Positions 10,025-18,440 of a DNA stretch of 60,354 nucleotides are shown one piece after another; positions within the stretch are counted from its first letter, which is position 1, and each line of letters starts with the position of its first letter. The notes under the pieces are model-generated. The model worked only from the letters and a program-made list of their open reading frames with translations. It was not told the origin of the DNA and ran no database searches. A program made the position numbers and the translations under genes. The stretch spans positions 1 to 60,354 of the forward strand of contig NZ_JAJTTH010000017.1 of assembly GCF_021341665.1 (NCBI RefSeq), written 5' to 3'. This DNA comes from Pseudomonas sp. Au-Pse12 (GTDB lineage Bacteria; Pseudomonadota; Gammaproteobacteria; Pseudomonadales; Pseudomonadaceae).

Positions 10025-11289
10025 AACTGTTCAAGCCCAACGCCCGTCCCACGCTGCGGTCGGTCATCGGTCGCGGTCACCTGATCGTTGCCCTGCTGGC
10101 GATTTCCATGGCCAGCCTGTCCCTGACCTTTCTCGGGGTGCTGGCCTTGCGCGTGTATGCCGATCACAACCTGCACCTGATCGCCCGCTCCATCAGCTAC
10201 ACCGTGGAAGCCGCGGTGGTGTTCAACGACACTGTGGTGGCCACCGAAGCCCTGGCCTTGATCGCTTCCACCGAAGAGGTGGCCGACGCCAAGGTGTATG
10301 ACCTTCAGGGCCAATTGCTGGCCAGTTGGCGGCGCCCGGACAGTGGCTTCTTGACCAACCTGGAAATGCACGTCGCCAGCGCCTTCCTGGAAAAGCCCAT
10401 CAGCCTGCCGATCCTGCACCAGGGCCGGGAAGTCGGCAGTGTCAATGTCACCGGTCATGGCGGCAGCCTGCTGCGGTTTCTCCTCAGTGGCCTGGTGGGC
10501 ATCGTGCTGTGCATCGCCCTCAGCGCCTGGGTGGCGCTGTACCTGGCGCGGCGGCAACTGCGCGGCATCACCGGGCCATTGCGCAGCCTGGCGGACGTGG
10601 CTCACGCGGCCCGGCGCGAACGGGCCTTCGACCAGCGAGTGCCGCCGGCGCAGATCGCCGAGCTGGACAACCTGGGCAACGACTTCAATGCCCTGCTCGA
10701 TGAGCTGGAAGCCTGGCAGACCCACCTGCAGAGCGAAAATGAAACCCTGGCCCACCAGGCCAGCCATGACAGCCTGACCGGCTTGCCCAACCGGGCGTTC
10801 TTCGAAGGGCGGCTGATCCGCGCCCTGCGCAGCGCCAACAAGCTCAACGAGCGCATGGCGGTGCTGTTTCTCGACAGCGACCGGTTCAAGGAGATCAACG
10901 ACAACTTCGGCCACGCCGCCGGCGATGCCGTGCTGGTGGCAGTGGCCACGCGGATTCGTGCGCAGTTGCGCGAAGGCGACCTGGTGGCCCGCCTGGGGGG
11001 CGACGAGTTCGCCGTGCTGCTCAGCCCTCTGCACCGAGTCGAAGATGCCCAGCGTATCGCCGACAAGATCATCAGCAGCATGGAAGTGCCGATCCAGCTG
11101 CCCGGCAGCCTGTCGATCATGACGTCGCTGAGCATCGGCATTGCCGTGTATCCGGATCATGGCGTCACCCCCGGCAGCCTGTTGAACGCTGCCGATGAGG
11201 CCATGTACCAGGCCAAGCGCGGTTCGCGAGGCGGGCAACACACAGTGGGGGCGGAGCCCCCAATCGTTCAGGTTCAAAACAGGAGCTAA
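10021..11289 (+). CDS. yfiN: YfiN (TpbB), membrane diguanylate cyclase
   Basis: This enzyme makes cyclic-di-GMP from two GTP and promotes biofilm and small-colony behaviour when released from YfiR. The 422-residue product has a transmembrane segment near residues 22-47, a periplasmic CHASE8-like domain, a second membrane helix near 158-180, a HAMP region and a GGDEF domain. GGDEF lies at residues 326-330, and an RxxD inhibitory site (REGD, 317-320) lies five residues upstream, so product inhibition is expected. The start overlaps the yfiR stop. The last 20 or so residues after the catalytic domain look unstructured. Confidence 0.93.
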   Translation: MKLFKPNARPTLRSVIGRGHLIVALLAISMASLSLTFLGVLALRVYADHNLHLIARSISYTVEAAVVFNDTVVATEALALIASTEEVADAKVYDLQGQLLASWRRPDSGFLTNLEMHVASAFLEKPISLPILHQGREVGSVNVTGHGGSLLRFLLSGLVGIVLCIALSAWVALYLARRQLRGITGPLRSLADVAHAARRERAFDQRVPPAQIAELDNLGNDFNALLDELEAWQTHLQSENETLAHQASHDSLTGLPNRAFFEGRLIRALRSANKLNERMAVLFLDSDRFKEINDNFGHAAGDAVLVAVATRIRAQLREGDLVARLGGDEFAVLLSPLHRVEDAQRIADKIISSMEVPIQLPGSLSIMTSLSIGIAVYPDHGVTPGSLLNAADEAMYQAKRGSRGGQHTVGAEPPIVQVQNRS

Positions 11290-11294
11290 TTCCC

Positions 11295-11798
11295 TTGTTC
11301 TCAATGACGCAACGTTCGGTTCGACTGTTCAGCACCCTGGTGTTCATGGCCCTGCTGGCCCTGGCCGGCTGCCAGAGCGTGCCGCCCAAAGGTCTGACCC
11401 CGAAACAGATCGCGGTACTGAAACAGGAGGGCTTCGAACTGACGGATGACGGCTGGGCCTTCGGCCTGTCGGGCAAGGTGCTGTTTGGCAGCGATGTGGA
11501 AAGCTTGAACCAGGCCAGCACCGAGATCGTCCAGCGCATCGGCAAGGCCCTGCTCAGCGTCGATATCCAGAAGGTCCGGGTCGACGGCCACACCGATGCT
11601 TCGGGTAAGGAAGCCTACAACGTGCAGTTGTCCGTGCGCCGGGCCAAGAGCGTGGTCAAGGTGCTGACCCAGGTTGGCATGCGTGAAGAGAATATCCAGC
11701 TGCGTGGCCTGGGCAGCAGCGAGCCGGTGGCCTCCAACAGCACCGTGGCCGGGCGCACCGAGAACCGCCGGGTGTCGATCGTGGTGATCGCCGACTGA
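11295..11798 (+). CDS. yfiB: YfiB, OmpA-domain outer-membrane lipoprotein
   Basis: YfiB is the peptidoglycan-binding lipoprotein that sequesters YfiR and so activates YfiN. The 167-residue product has a lipoprotein signal ending in LALAGC and an OmpA-type C-terminal domain with VDGHTDASG and the Arg-rich NRRVSIVV end. I prefer the TTG at 11295 as start: AGGAG at 11281-11285 is 9 bases upstream of it, but 18 bases upstream of the in-frame ATG at 11304. The gene follows yfiN by 5 bases, giving the yfiR-yfiN-yfiB operon. Confidence 0.9.
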   Translation: MFSMTQRSVRLFSTLVFMALLALAGCQSVPPKGLTPKQIAVLKQEGFELTDDGWAFGLSGKVLFGSDVESLNQASTEIVQRIGKALLSVDIQKVRVDGHTDASGKEAYNVQLSVRRAKSVVKVLTQVGMREENIQLRGLGSSEPVASNSTVAGRTENRRVSIVVIAD

Positions 11799-11836
11799 TC
11801 GGCATTGCCCGGCTGGCGGCTACCCCCCGGCAGCCG

Positions 11837-12274
11837 CTAGCGCCCTTTGGCCGGCTGGTCGCCGATGCAATCCGGCACGTTGGGGCCGATGTCGATCATG
11901 GCCGCGGACACCCGCGGGTCTCCTTTCATGCCCCACTGCAAGGGGCCCCCGTCGACGGCCAGGTCATAGATCTGGCTGTCGCCAAGCCATTGGCCATTGC
12001 GTTGGTCATACAAACGGAAAAACGCCGGCAGCTCCCAGTGCGGGTTCTCGTTGGGAGCCTGTTCCGGGTCCGGGTGGTACTGGGTGTGGAATCTGCCGGG
12101 CAGGACCCAGAACGGCCTGAATACCTGAACCCTGTAGCACCCGTTGGGGCTGATGCGGGGGGCGCCGCGGGCCGTCGCCAGGCCCTTTTCCCACCATTGC
12201 GAAGCGGGCCACAGCGAGGCGCCGAGAACCACTGCGCCAAGGGTGAGCGAGCCGCGCCGGCTGAGCTTTTTCAT
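11837..12274 (-). CDS. Small hypothetical protein with N-terminal membrane anchor
   Basis: I do not recognise this protein. From the ATG at 12274 it is 145 residues. It starts with a basic patch (KKLSRRG) and one hydrophobic stretch (about residues 8-28), so it is probably an inner-membrane anchor or uncleaved signal. The rest looks globular and extracytoplasmic, with SPNGCYRVQVFRPFWVLPG and a short motif rich in Trp and Asp. An alternative ATG at 12298 adds eight residues; neither has a good ribosome site. It converges on yfiB and lies downstream of the LysR gene. Confidence 0.6.
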   Translation of the reverse strand: MKKLSRRGSLTLGAVVLGASLWPASQWWEKGLATARGAPRISPNGCYRVQVFRPFWVLPGRFHTQYHPDPEQAPNENPHWELPAFFRLYDQRNGQWLGDSQIYDLAVDGGPLQWGMKGDPRVSAAMIDIGPNVPDCIGDQPAKGR

Positions 12275-12312
12275 CTTCGGGTATCCAGATCGATCCATGA
12301 GCAGGTAAAGCG

Positions 12313-13263
12313 TCAGGGGGCGGCGAACAGCATGCTGCGACTGTCCCCCATGAGCAGCGGGCGATTCTGCTCGGTTACCTCGCGGATGTAATCCCACAAC
12401 AGGGTGATGCGCTTCAATTTGCGCAGGTCTTCACGGCAGTACATCCAGAATTGCCGGGTCAGGTTGATCTCCTTGGGCAGCACTGGCAGCAGCCGCGGGT
12501 CCTGGGCCGCCAGGAAGCACGGCAGGATCGCCAGCGAGCGGCCCTGCTGCGCCGCCACGTATTGGGCAATGACGCTGGTGCTGCGCAGGTTGGCGCTGGC
12601 CCCGGGCACCACATTGGCCAGGTACAGCAGCTCGGAGCTGAACGCCAGGTCGTCCACGTAGCTGATGAATTGATGCTCCCCCAGGTCGCTCGGGCGGCGG
12701 ATCGGTGGGTGGCGGTCGAGGTATTCCTGGGTGGCGTACAGCTGCAGGCGGTAGTCGCATAGCTTGCAGCACACGTAGGGGCCGTGCTCCGGGCGCTCCA
12801 GGGCAATGACGATGTCCGCCTCACGCTTGGACAGGCTGATGAAGTGCGGCAGCGGCAGGATATCCACCGAGATCGCCGGGTAGGCATCGAGGAAATGGCT
12901 CAACTGCGGGGTGACGAAGAAGCTGCCGAAGCCTTCGGTGCAGCCCATGCGCACATGCCCGGACAACGCCACCCCGGAGCCCGAGACCTGCTCGCAGGCC
13001 ATGTGCAGGGTGCTTTCGATGGACTCGGCATAACCCAGCAGGCGCTGGCCCTCGGCGGTGAGGACGAAGCCGTTGGTGCGGGACTTTTCGAACAGCAGGG
13101 TGCCCAGGGCGGTTTCCAGCGAACCGATGCGCCGCGACACCGTGGTGTAGTCCACCGCCAGGCGCTTGGCCGCGCTGCTGGCCTTGCGGGTGCGCGCCAC
13201 TTCGAGGAAAAACTTCAGGTCGTCCCAGTTCAGGGTGCTTAGCGAGGTGATGTTTTTTTGCAT
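12313..13263 (-). CDS. LysR-family regulator, probable regulator of mmsAB
   Basis: This is a 316-residue LysR-type DNA-binding regulator. The winged helix-turn-helix is at about residues 16-75 (DLKFFLEVARTRKASSAAKRL, then TTVSRRIGSLE), and a LysR substrate-binding domain follows. The ATG at 13263 is chosen because the upstream extension of the frame runs through the promoter region. It is divergent from mmsA with a 148-base intergenic region that carries an inverted repeat, so control of valine catabolism is the natural inference. P. aeruginosa uses an AraC-type MmsR for this task, so a LysR protein here would be a different solution. Confidence 0.85.
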   Translation of the reverse strand: MQKNITSLSTLNWDDLKFFLEVARTRKASSAAKRLAVDYTTVSRRIGSLETALGTLLFEKSRTNGFVLTAEGQRLLGYAESIESTLHMACEQVSGSGVALSGHVRMGCTEGFGSFFVTPQLSHFLDAYPAISVDILPLPHFISLSKREADIVIALERPEHGPYVCCKLCDYRLQLYATQEYLDRHPPIRRPSDLGEHQFISYVDDLAFSSELLYLANVVPGASANLRSTSVIAQYVAAQQGRSLAILPCFLAAQDPRLLPVLPKEINLTRQFWMYCREDLRKLKRITLLWDYIREVTEQNRPLLMGDSRSMLFAAP

Positions 13264-13278
13264 GATGGACCGGATTTT

Positions 13279-13314
13279 ATGTGCGTTCTTATTAGTAATT
13301 TGCACATCTATACT
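13279..13314 (+). promoter_or_regulatory. Candidate mmsA promoter with LysR-type inverted repeat
   Basis: ATGTGC at 13279-13284 and GCACAT at 13302-13307 form a 6-bp inverted repeat with a 17-base spacer. Just after it lies TATACT at 13309-13314, a good -10 box for mmsA with a weak -35 (TTCTTA, 13286-13291) 17 bases upstream. A repeat overlapping the -35 of the target gene is the usual arrangement for a LysR activator. Confidence 0.4.
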
Positions 13315-13411
13315 CCAAAAACCGTCCGACACCAACTCGCGACAGCCCCTCTTTCAAGGCGCTTGCCCGCCTTGGTTCCCTGCATAAGAACTCAAGAAGT
13401 CAGGAGACCCC

Positions 13412-14938
13412 ATGAACGCATCCCTCAAGCCCGACGGCACCACCCTGCAACAGGTCAAATTGCTGATCGACGGTGAATGGGTCCAGTCCCAGAGCCAGGA
13501 ATGGCACGACATCGTCAACCCGGCGACCCAGGAAGTGCTGGCCAAGGTGCCCTTTGCCACCGCCGCTGAAGTCGACGCCGCGATCGCCGCGGCCCAGCGC
13601 GCCTTCCAGACCTGGAAACTGACCCCGATCGGCGCGCGGATGCGCATCATGCTCAAGCTCCAGGCCTTGATCCGCGAGCATTCCAAGCGCATCGCCGTGG
13701 TCCTCAGCGCCGAGCAGGGCAAGACCATCGCCGACGCCGAGGGCGACATCTTCCGCGGCCTGGAAGTGGTGGAACACGCCTGCTCCATCGGCACCCTACA
13801 GATGGGCGAATTCGCCGAGAACGTTGCCGGCGGTGTCGACACCTACACCCTGCGCCAGCCGATCGGCGTGTGCGCCGGGATCACCCCCTTCAACTTCCCG
13901 GCGATGATTCCGCTGTGGATGTTCCCGATGGCCATCGCCTGCGGCAACACCTTCGTGCTCAAGCCTTCCGAGCAGGACCCGCTGTCCACCATGCTGCTGG
14001 TGGAGTTGGCGGTGGAAGCCGGGGTACCGGCCGGCGTGCTCAACGTGGTGCACGGCGGCAAGGACGTGGTGGATGCGCTGTGCACCCACAAGGACATCAA
14101 GGCGGTGTCCTTCGTCGGTTCGACCGCGGTCGGCACTCACGTCTATGACCTGGCGGGCAAGCACGGCAAGCGCGTGCAATCGATGATGGGCGCGAAGAAC
14201 CACGCCGTGGTCCTGCCCGACGCCAACCGCGAACAGACCCTCAATGCCCTGGTGGGCGCCGGCTTCGGCGCGGCCGGTCAGCGTTGCATGGCCACCTCGG
14301 TGGTGGTGCTGGTGGGCGCCTCGAAACAATGGCTGCCGGACCTCAAGGCGCTGGCGCAGAAGCTCAAGGTCAACGCCGGCAGCGAGCCGGGCACCGATGT
14401 GGGCCCGGTCGTGTCCAAGCGCGCCAAGGCGCGGATTCTGGAGCTGATCGAAAGCGGCGTGAAAGAAGGCGCCAAGCTGGAGCTCGATGGCCGCGGCATC
14501 AAGGTCCCGGGGTACGAGCAGGGCAACTTCATCGGCCCGACCCTGTTCTCCGGGGTGACCCCCTCCATGCAGATCTACACCCAGGAAATCTTCGGCCCGG
14601 TGCTGGTGGTGCTGGAGGTCGACACGCTGGATCAGGCCATTGCCCTGGTCAACGCCAACCCCTTCGGCAACGGCACCGGCCTGTTCACCCAGAGCGGTGC
14701 GGCGGCGCGCAAGTTCCAGAGCGAAATCGACGTCGGCCAGGTCGGCATCAACATCCCGATTCCGGTGCCGGTACCCTTCTTCAGCTTCACCGGTTCCCGC
14801 GGCTCCAAGCTCGGCGACCTGGGCCCGTACGGCAAGCAAGTGGTGCAGTTCTACACTCAGACCAAGACCGTCACCAGCCGCTGGTTCGACGACGACAGCG
14901 TCAACGACGGTGTGAACACCACCATCAGCCTGCGTTGA
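13412..14938 (+). CDS. mmsA: CoA-acylating methylmalonate-semialdehyde dehydrogenase
   Basis: MmsA oxidises methylmalonate semialdehyde (and malonate semialdehyde) with NAD and CoA to propionyl-CoA or acetyl-CoA, the last step of valine breakdown. The product is 508 residues, the normal family size, with the aldehyde-dehydrogenase fold. FVGSTAVGTHVY marks the cofactor region, GAAGQRCMA holds the catalytic Cys292, and QEIFGPVLVV is near the C terminus. AGGAG precedes the ATG. mmsB follows after 10 bases, forming the usual mmsAB operon. Confidence 0.95.
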   Translation: MNASLKPDGTTLQQVKLLIDGEWVQSQSQEWHDIVNPATQEVLAKVPFATAAEVDAAIAAAQRAFQTWKLTPIGARMRIMLKLQALIREHSKRIAVVLSAEQGKTIADAEGDIFRGLEVVEHACSIGTLQMGEFAENVAGGVDTYTLRQPIGVCAGITPFNFPAMIPLWMFPMAIACGNTFVLKPSEQDPLSTMLLVELAVEAGVPAGVLNVVHGGKDVVDALCTHKDIKAVSFVGSTAVGTHVYDLAGKHGKRVQSMMGAKNHAVVLPDANREQTLNALVGAGFGAAGQRCMATSVVVLVGASKQWLPDLKALAQKLKVNAGSEPGTDVGPVVSKRAKARILELIESGVKEGAKLELDGRGIKVPGYEQGNFIGPTLFSGVTPSMQIYTQEIFGPVLVVLEVDTLDQAIALVNANPFGNGTGLFTQSGAAARKFQSEIDVGQVGINIPIPVPVPFFSFTGSRGSKLGDLGPYGKQVVQFYTQTKTVTSRWFDDDSVNDGVNTTISLR

Positions 14939-14948
14939 GGAGCCTGAC

Positions 14949-15836
14949 ATGAACATTGCATTTATCGGCCTGGGCAACATGGGCGCGCCCATGGCCCGCA
15001 ACCTGATCAAGGCCGGCCATCAGCTGAACCTGTTCGACCTCAACCAGAGCGTGCTGGCGGAGCTGGCGCAACTGGGCGGGCGTATCAGTGCCTCGCCCAA
15101 GGCCGCCGCCGAAGGCGCCGAACTGGTGATCACCATGCTCCCCGCCGCGGCCCATGTGCGCAGTGTGTGGCTGGGTGAAGACGGGGTGCTGGCGGGGATC
15201 GCCAGTGGCGTGCCGGCAGTAGACTGCAGCACCATCGACCCGCAGACCGCCCGCGAAGTGGCCGCCGCTGCCGCCAGGCAAGGCGTGGCCATGGCCGATG
15301 CGCCAGTGTCCGGCGGCACCGGTGGCGCCCAGGCCGGCACCCTGACCTTCATGGTCGGCGCCAGCGCCGAGCTGTTCGCCACCCTGCAACCGGTGCTGGC
15401 GCAGATGGGGCGCAACATCGTGCATTGCGGCGAAGTGGGCACCGGGCAGATCGCCAAGATCTGCAACAACCTGCTGCTGGGCATCTCGATGATCGGCGTC
15501 AGCGAAGCCATGGCCCTGGGCGATGCCCTGGGCATCGACACCCAGGTGCTGGCGGGGATCATCAACAGCTCCACCGGCCGTTGCTGGAGTTCCGATACCT
15601 ACAACCCGTGGCCGGGAGTGATTGAAACCGCTCCGGCATCCCGCGGTTACACCGGCGGCTTTGGTGCCGAGTTGATGCTCAAGGACCTGGGGCTGGCCAC
15701 CGAGGCCGCTCGCCAGGCGCATCAGCCGGTGGTGCTCGGCGCCGTGGCCCAGCAGCTGTACCAGGCCATGAGCCTGCGCGGGGAAGGTGGCAAGGACTTC
15801 TCGGCCATCGTCAACAGCTACCGCAAGCCGCAGTAA
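14949..15836 (+). CDS. mmsB: 3-hydroxyisobutyrate dehydrogenase
   Basis: MmsB oxidises 3-hydroxyisobutyrate to methylmalonate semialdehyde with NAD, feeding MmsA. The 295-residue product begins with the Rossmann motif FIGLGNMGAPMA. It carries the substrate-binding signature DAPVSGGTGGA and the catalytic-lysine segment GQIAKICNN, all typical of beta-hydroxyacid dehydrogenases. GAGGAG lies just before the ATG. The gene is second in the mmsAB operon, which is closed by a strong terminator. Confidence 0.95.
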   Translation: MNIAFIGLGNMGAPMARNLIKAGHQLNLFDLNQSVLAELAQLGGRISASPKAAAEGAELVITMLPAAAHVRSVWLGEDGVLAGIASGVPAVDCSTIDPQTAREVAAAAARQGVAMADAPVSGGTGGAQAGTLTFMVGASAELFATLQPVLAQMGRNIVHCGEVGTGQIAKICNNLLLGISMIGVSEAMALGDALGIDTQVLAGIINSSTGRCWSSDTYNPWPGVIETAPASRGYTGGFGAELMLKDLGLATEAARQAHQPVVLGAVAQQLYQAMSLRGEGGKDFSAIVNSYRKPQ

Positions 15837-15894
15837 GGCGTCGCCTTCAGGTAGCCCTGTCTCATTGAACGCAGCCCCTTCAGCCGGGGCATTT

Positions 15895-15930
15895 GCGGGA
15901 ACCTGCGTCGGGCAGGTTCCCGCTTTTTTT
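15895..15930 (+). terminator. Rho-independent terminator after mmsB
   Basis: GCGGGAACCTGC and GGCAGGTTCCCGC form a near-perfect stem of about 12 bp with a 4-base loop, followed directly by seven T residues. It ends the mmsAB transcript and also separates it from the convergent RES gene. Confidence 0.9.
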
Positions 15931-15936
15931 GCCGCC

Positions 15937-16455
15937 TCAGTTCGGGCGGCCGGCTGCGGGGCGAGGGGGAGGATTGAGGCGCGTGTCGAGGCCGAAGCGT
16001 TCCTGGACCACCACCTGGTACAGCCCTTTGGCCAGCAACGGATTGATCAGAATGTTCCAGCTGTGGCGCGACACCGATGAGGGCACCAGCACGAACGGAT
16101 GGTCGGCCAGCAACTGGTCGGCGAACTTCTGCTGGCCGGCGCTGGGAATGCCCGGCACCAGCCAGTTGGGATTGGGAATGCTGTGTTCATCGATCCGGTA
16201 GATGGCCGACGGGTCCTGGATCAGGGCGCCGGTCAGCACATGGGGCACGCTGTCCAGGGCGGCAAAGCCCTTGTGCACCGCCACTTCGAGAATCGCCGTG
16301 GCCGGGTCGGCGCTGCCATACACCGCTTTGACCCCTTTGGAGTTCCAGCGACCGCCGCACAGCTCGGCACCGATGCCGCTGTCCCAGCTGTCGGCGTGCC
16401 GGGCGGCGTCCAGTCGCCAGAAATGAATCTCGCTGCTGCCCGGAAGACTGATCAC
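15937..16455 (-). CDS. RES-domain toxin of a type II toxin-antitoxin pair
   Basis: RES-domain toxins of the Xre-RES class degrade or modify NAD and arrest growth. The 172-residue product has the family signature: an Arg in FWRLD near residue 14, GGRWNSKG at about 34-41, and an acidic residue in AILEVAVH. The ATG overlaps the end of the upstream Xre gene by 4 bp (ATGA), as is usual for the antitoxin-toxin order. The proline- and arginine-rich tail is ordinary for this branch. No frameshift is visible, so the toxin is probably functional. Confidence 0.88.
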   Translation of the reverse strand: MISLPGSSEIHFWRLDAARHADSWDSGIGAELCGGRWNSKGVKAVYGSADPATAILEVAVHKGFAALDSVPHVLTGALIQDPSAIYRIDEHSIPNPNWLVPGIPSAGQQKFADQLLADHPFVLVPSSVSRHSWNILINPLLAKGLYQVVVQERFGLDTRLNPPPRPAAGRPN

Positions 16456-16937
16456 TGATAGACCCCGTATTCCAGGCGGGTGAGGAACTCGTCCACCAGT
16501 TCGAAGCCGATGGGGTTGGTCAGCAGGTCCACCGGTTTGTGGCCGTCGAGGCCCATCACCGGCTTGGCCATCCAGTCCTGGGCCTGTTCACTGCTGCCGA
16601 AGATTTCCTCGGCCTTGCTCAGCACCTGGGCAAAGCGTACGGCGCGGGCGCTCTGCTCCGGGTTCAGGGGTTCGTCAGGGGTTTTCAGGCGGCGGTGCAG
16701 GGTCCGTTCGGAGAGGCCGATGATCTTGGCCAGGACCTGTTCGTCCTTGAGCATGGGCACCGAGGAGACGAACTTGATGATCGCCGTCAGCGGAATACCT
16801 TCCTCGGTCAGTCGATAGATCGAGATGCGGTCGTCAAAGCGTGCCCGGCCACCCAGAAGGATGTCCGAGGACTGCTCTTTCAATACCAGCTTGCCTCGCC
16901 GCTTGGGGGGCTGGGCGGTGCCTGTCAGCGCAACCAT
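16452..16937 (-). CDS. Xre/MbcA/ParS-type antitoxin
   Basis: This is the antitoxin partner of the RES toxin. The 161-residue product has an N-terminal Xre-like helical region with GLSERTLHRRLK and a C-terminal DUF2384 (MbcA/ParS/Xre toxin-binding) domain ending in LDGHKPVDLLTNPIGFELV. The ATG at 16937 is chosen because AGGAG lies 8 bases upstream; the in-frame ATG at 16961 would fall within a palindrome. The palindrome and a TATAAT box directly upstream suggest autorepression. Confidence 0.88.
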   Translation of the reverse strand: MVALTGTAQPPKRRGKLVLKEQSSDILLGGRARFDDRISIYRLTEEGIPLTAIIKFVSSVPMLKDEQVLAKIIGLSERTLHRRLKTPDEPLNPEQSARAVRFAQVLSKAEEIFGSSEQAQDWMAKPVMGLDGHKPVDLLTNPIGFELVDEFLTRLEYGVYQ

Positions 16938-16955
16938 GGATGCTGCTCCTGTCTT

Positions 16956-16989
16956 TGCCAATTGGCAGTGATTATATAGACATTTGGCA
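16956..16989 (-). promoter_or_regulatory. Promoter and palindromic operator of the Xre-RES operon
   Basis: TGCCAATTGGCA at 16956-16967 is a perfect 12-bp palindrome. A half-copy, TTGGCA, recurs at 16984-16989, 22 bases (two helical turns) from the first half-site. Between them, on the minus strand, is TATAAT (16971-16976), a good -10 box. An antitoxin bound at both sites would cover the promoter. Confidence 0.55.
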
Positions 16990-17061
16990 GCCGGCGTCGG
17001 ATTGAATCGTCGCCGTGCGACGGGAGCCGCGTGGGTGCGGGCTCCCGTGGGGCAGGTGCGG

Positions 17062-17406
17062 TCAGGCGAAGACGAAGTACTTGCGCACGGTCTCCAGCAC
17101 TTCCCAGGTGCCTTTCATCCCCGGCTCCACCACGAAGATATCGCCGGCGCGCAGGTGGATCGGGTCACGGCCGTCCGGGGTGATCACGCAATAGCCTTCC
17201 TGGAAATGGCAGTACTCCCACTTTTCATAGGCCACCCGCCATTTGCCCGGGGTGCAGATCCAGGTGCCCATGATCTTGCTGCCATCCTCGCTGGTGTAGG
17301 CGTTGAGGTTGACGGTGTGCGGATCACCCGCGAGCTTTTCCCACTTGCAGGCGTCGAGCACCGGCAGTGGATGGGTATCGCGCAGAACGGTAATGGGTTG
17401 CGACAT
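17062..17406 (-). CDS. Cupin-domain protein
   Basis: This 114-residue protein is a single small cupin of the cupin_3 (DUF861, ureidoglycine aminohydrolase-like) type. Visible features are GTWICTPGKWRV, the partial metal motif EKWEYCHFQEGYCVI and the second cupin strand LRAGDIFVVEPGMKGTWEV. The substrate is unknown; relatives are often called enzymes of unknown specificity. AGGAG sits 6 bases before the ATG. It is transcribed away from kynB. A 9-bp inverted repeat without a T-run (17020-17048) follows its stop. Confidence 0.8.
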   Translation of the reverse strand: MSQPITVLRDTHPLPVLDACKWEKLAGDPHTVNLNAYTSEDGSKIMGTWICTPGKWRVAYEKWEYCHFQEGYCVITPDGRDPIHLRAGDIFVVEPGMKGTWEVLETVRKYFVFA

Positions 17407-17598
17407 GCTGTGCTCCTAGCGGGCAGAGAACTGAAGCCGCACCCTATAGCGCTCTGGGTGGCCGGGGTTGTCTGTTCTCGACCTCGGGGTATCCAGGAGC
17501 GCAGTGGCGGTCACTGAGTGATGAGGCTGGCGGGAGGGCAGGGGAGGCGTTTGGCGGTTGCAAGATTCGTTCGGCAAATACGGCTTTGTTAGCAGTAA

Positions 17599-17635
17599 TT
17601 GCGAAATATCTGAGACTGCCTGAGTTATTTCGCAA
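17599..17635. promoter_or_regulatory. Inverted repeat upstream of kynB, candidate KynR site
   Basis: TTGCGAAATA (17599-17608) and TATTTCGCAA (17626-17635) are perfect 10-bp inverted copies separated by 17 bases, ending 57 bases before the kynB start. A second GCAAGA-containing element (GCAAGATTCG) lies at about 17560. Lrp-family regulators such as KynR bind extended dyads of this kind, but the link is inferred from position only. Confidence 0.45.
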
Positions 17636-17692
17636 GAATCTTTACCGGTATCGCTCGTATCATTCAGCTCGGAGTGACCGAGAGCCGCACGA

Positions 17693-18334
17693 ATGGAAAA
17701 GACACCACGCTGGTGGGATATCAGCCCGCCGTTGAGTACCGCAACCCCGACCTGGCCGGGGGACACGCCGTTCCAGGAGGAGCGCGTCTGGCAGTTCGGC
17801 CCCGAGTGCCCGGTGAATGTCGGGCGGGTAACCCTGTCGCCCCACACCGGCGCCCATGTCGATGCGCCCCTGCATTACCGGCCGGACGGCCTGCCCATCG
17901 GCGAAGTGCCGCTGGATGTCTACATGGGGCCGTGCCGGGTCCTGCATTGCCTGGACAGCGGCGCCCTGGTGCAGCCCGAAGCCTTGCTCGGGCGCCTGGA
18001 CAACCTGCCCCGGCGCGTCTTGCTGCGCACTTATCCACAGGCGCCGCTGAGCACGTGGGACCCGGACTTCACCGCCGTCGCCCCGGCCACCATCGAGCTG
18101 CTGGCCAGCCTCGGCGTGCGCCTGATCGGCATCGACACGCCGTCTCTCGATCCGCAACAGTCCAAGACCATGGATGCCCACAACGCCGTGGCCCGCCACG
18201 GCATGGCGATCCTCGAAGGCGTGGTGCTGGATGAGGTTGCCGAAGGCGACTACGAACTGATTGCCCTGCCACTGCGCTTCGCTCACCTGGACGCCAGTCC
18301 GGTGCGGGCGATCCTGCGCGCCCTGGCCGATTGA
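17693..18334 (+). CDS. kynB: Kynurenine formamidase
   Basis: KynB hydrolyses N-formylkynurenine to kynurenine and formate, the second step of tryptophan degradation. The 213-residue product belongs to the metal-dependent cyclase-like family. It has the zinc-binding signature HTGAHVDAPLH at residues 51-61 and IGIDTPSLDP further on. It is followed by kynA 106 bases downstream on the same strand. The Shine-Dalgarno is weak (GAG about 10 bases upstream), but the family-typical N terminus (WWDISPPLS) supports this start. Confidence 0.93.
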   Translation: MEKTPRWWDISPPLSTATPTWPGDTPFQEERVWQFGPECPVNVGRVTLSPHTGAHVDAPLHYRPDGLPIGEVPLDVYMGPCRVLHCLDSGALVQPEALLGRLDNLPRRVLLRTYPQAPLSTWDPDFTAVAPATIELLASLGVRLIGIDTPSLDPQQSKTMDAHNAVARHGMAILEGVVLDEVAEGDYELIALPLRFAHLDASPVRAILRALAD

Positions 18335-18440
18335 TTCCTACAATAAATACACAGCTGGCCGTCCGCGCCGTTGTGCTTCCCGGGTCCGGGTTGCGCAGCC
18401 TGCGGGTGGCAACCGCTGCCTGAGGCGAGGAGCCCACGCG

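Noticed and set aside
17020..17048. Inverted repeat downstream of the cupin gene as a terminator
   Set aside because: The 9-bp stem has no T-run on either strand, so I mention it only in the cupin entry.
17416..17847. Minus-strand frame overlapping the kynB start
   Set aside because: It lies across the kynB promoter and coding start, with no ribosome site and no recognisable product.
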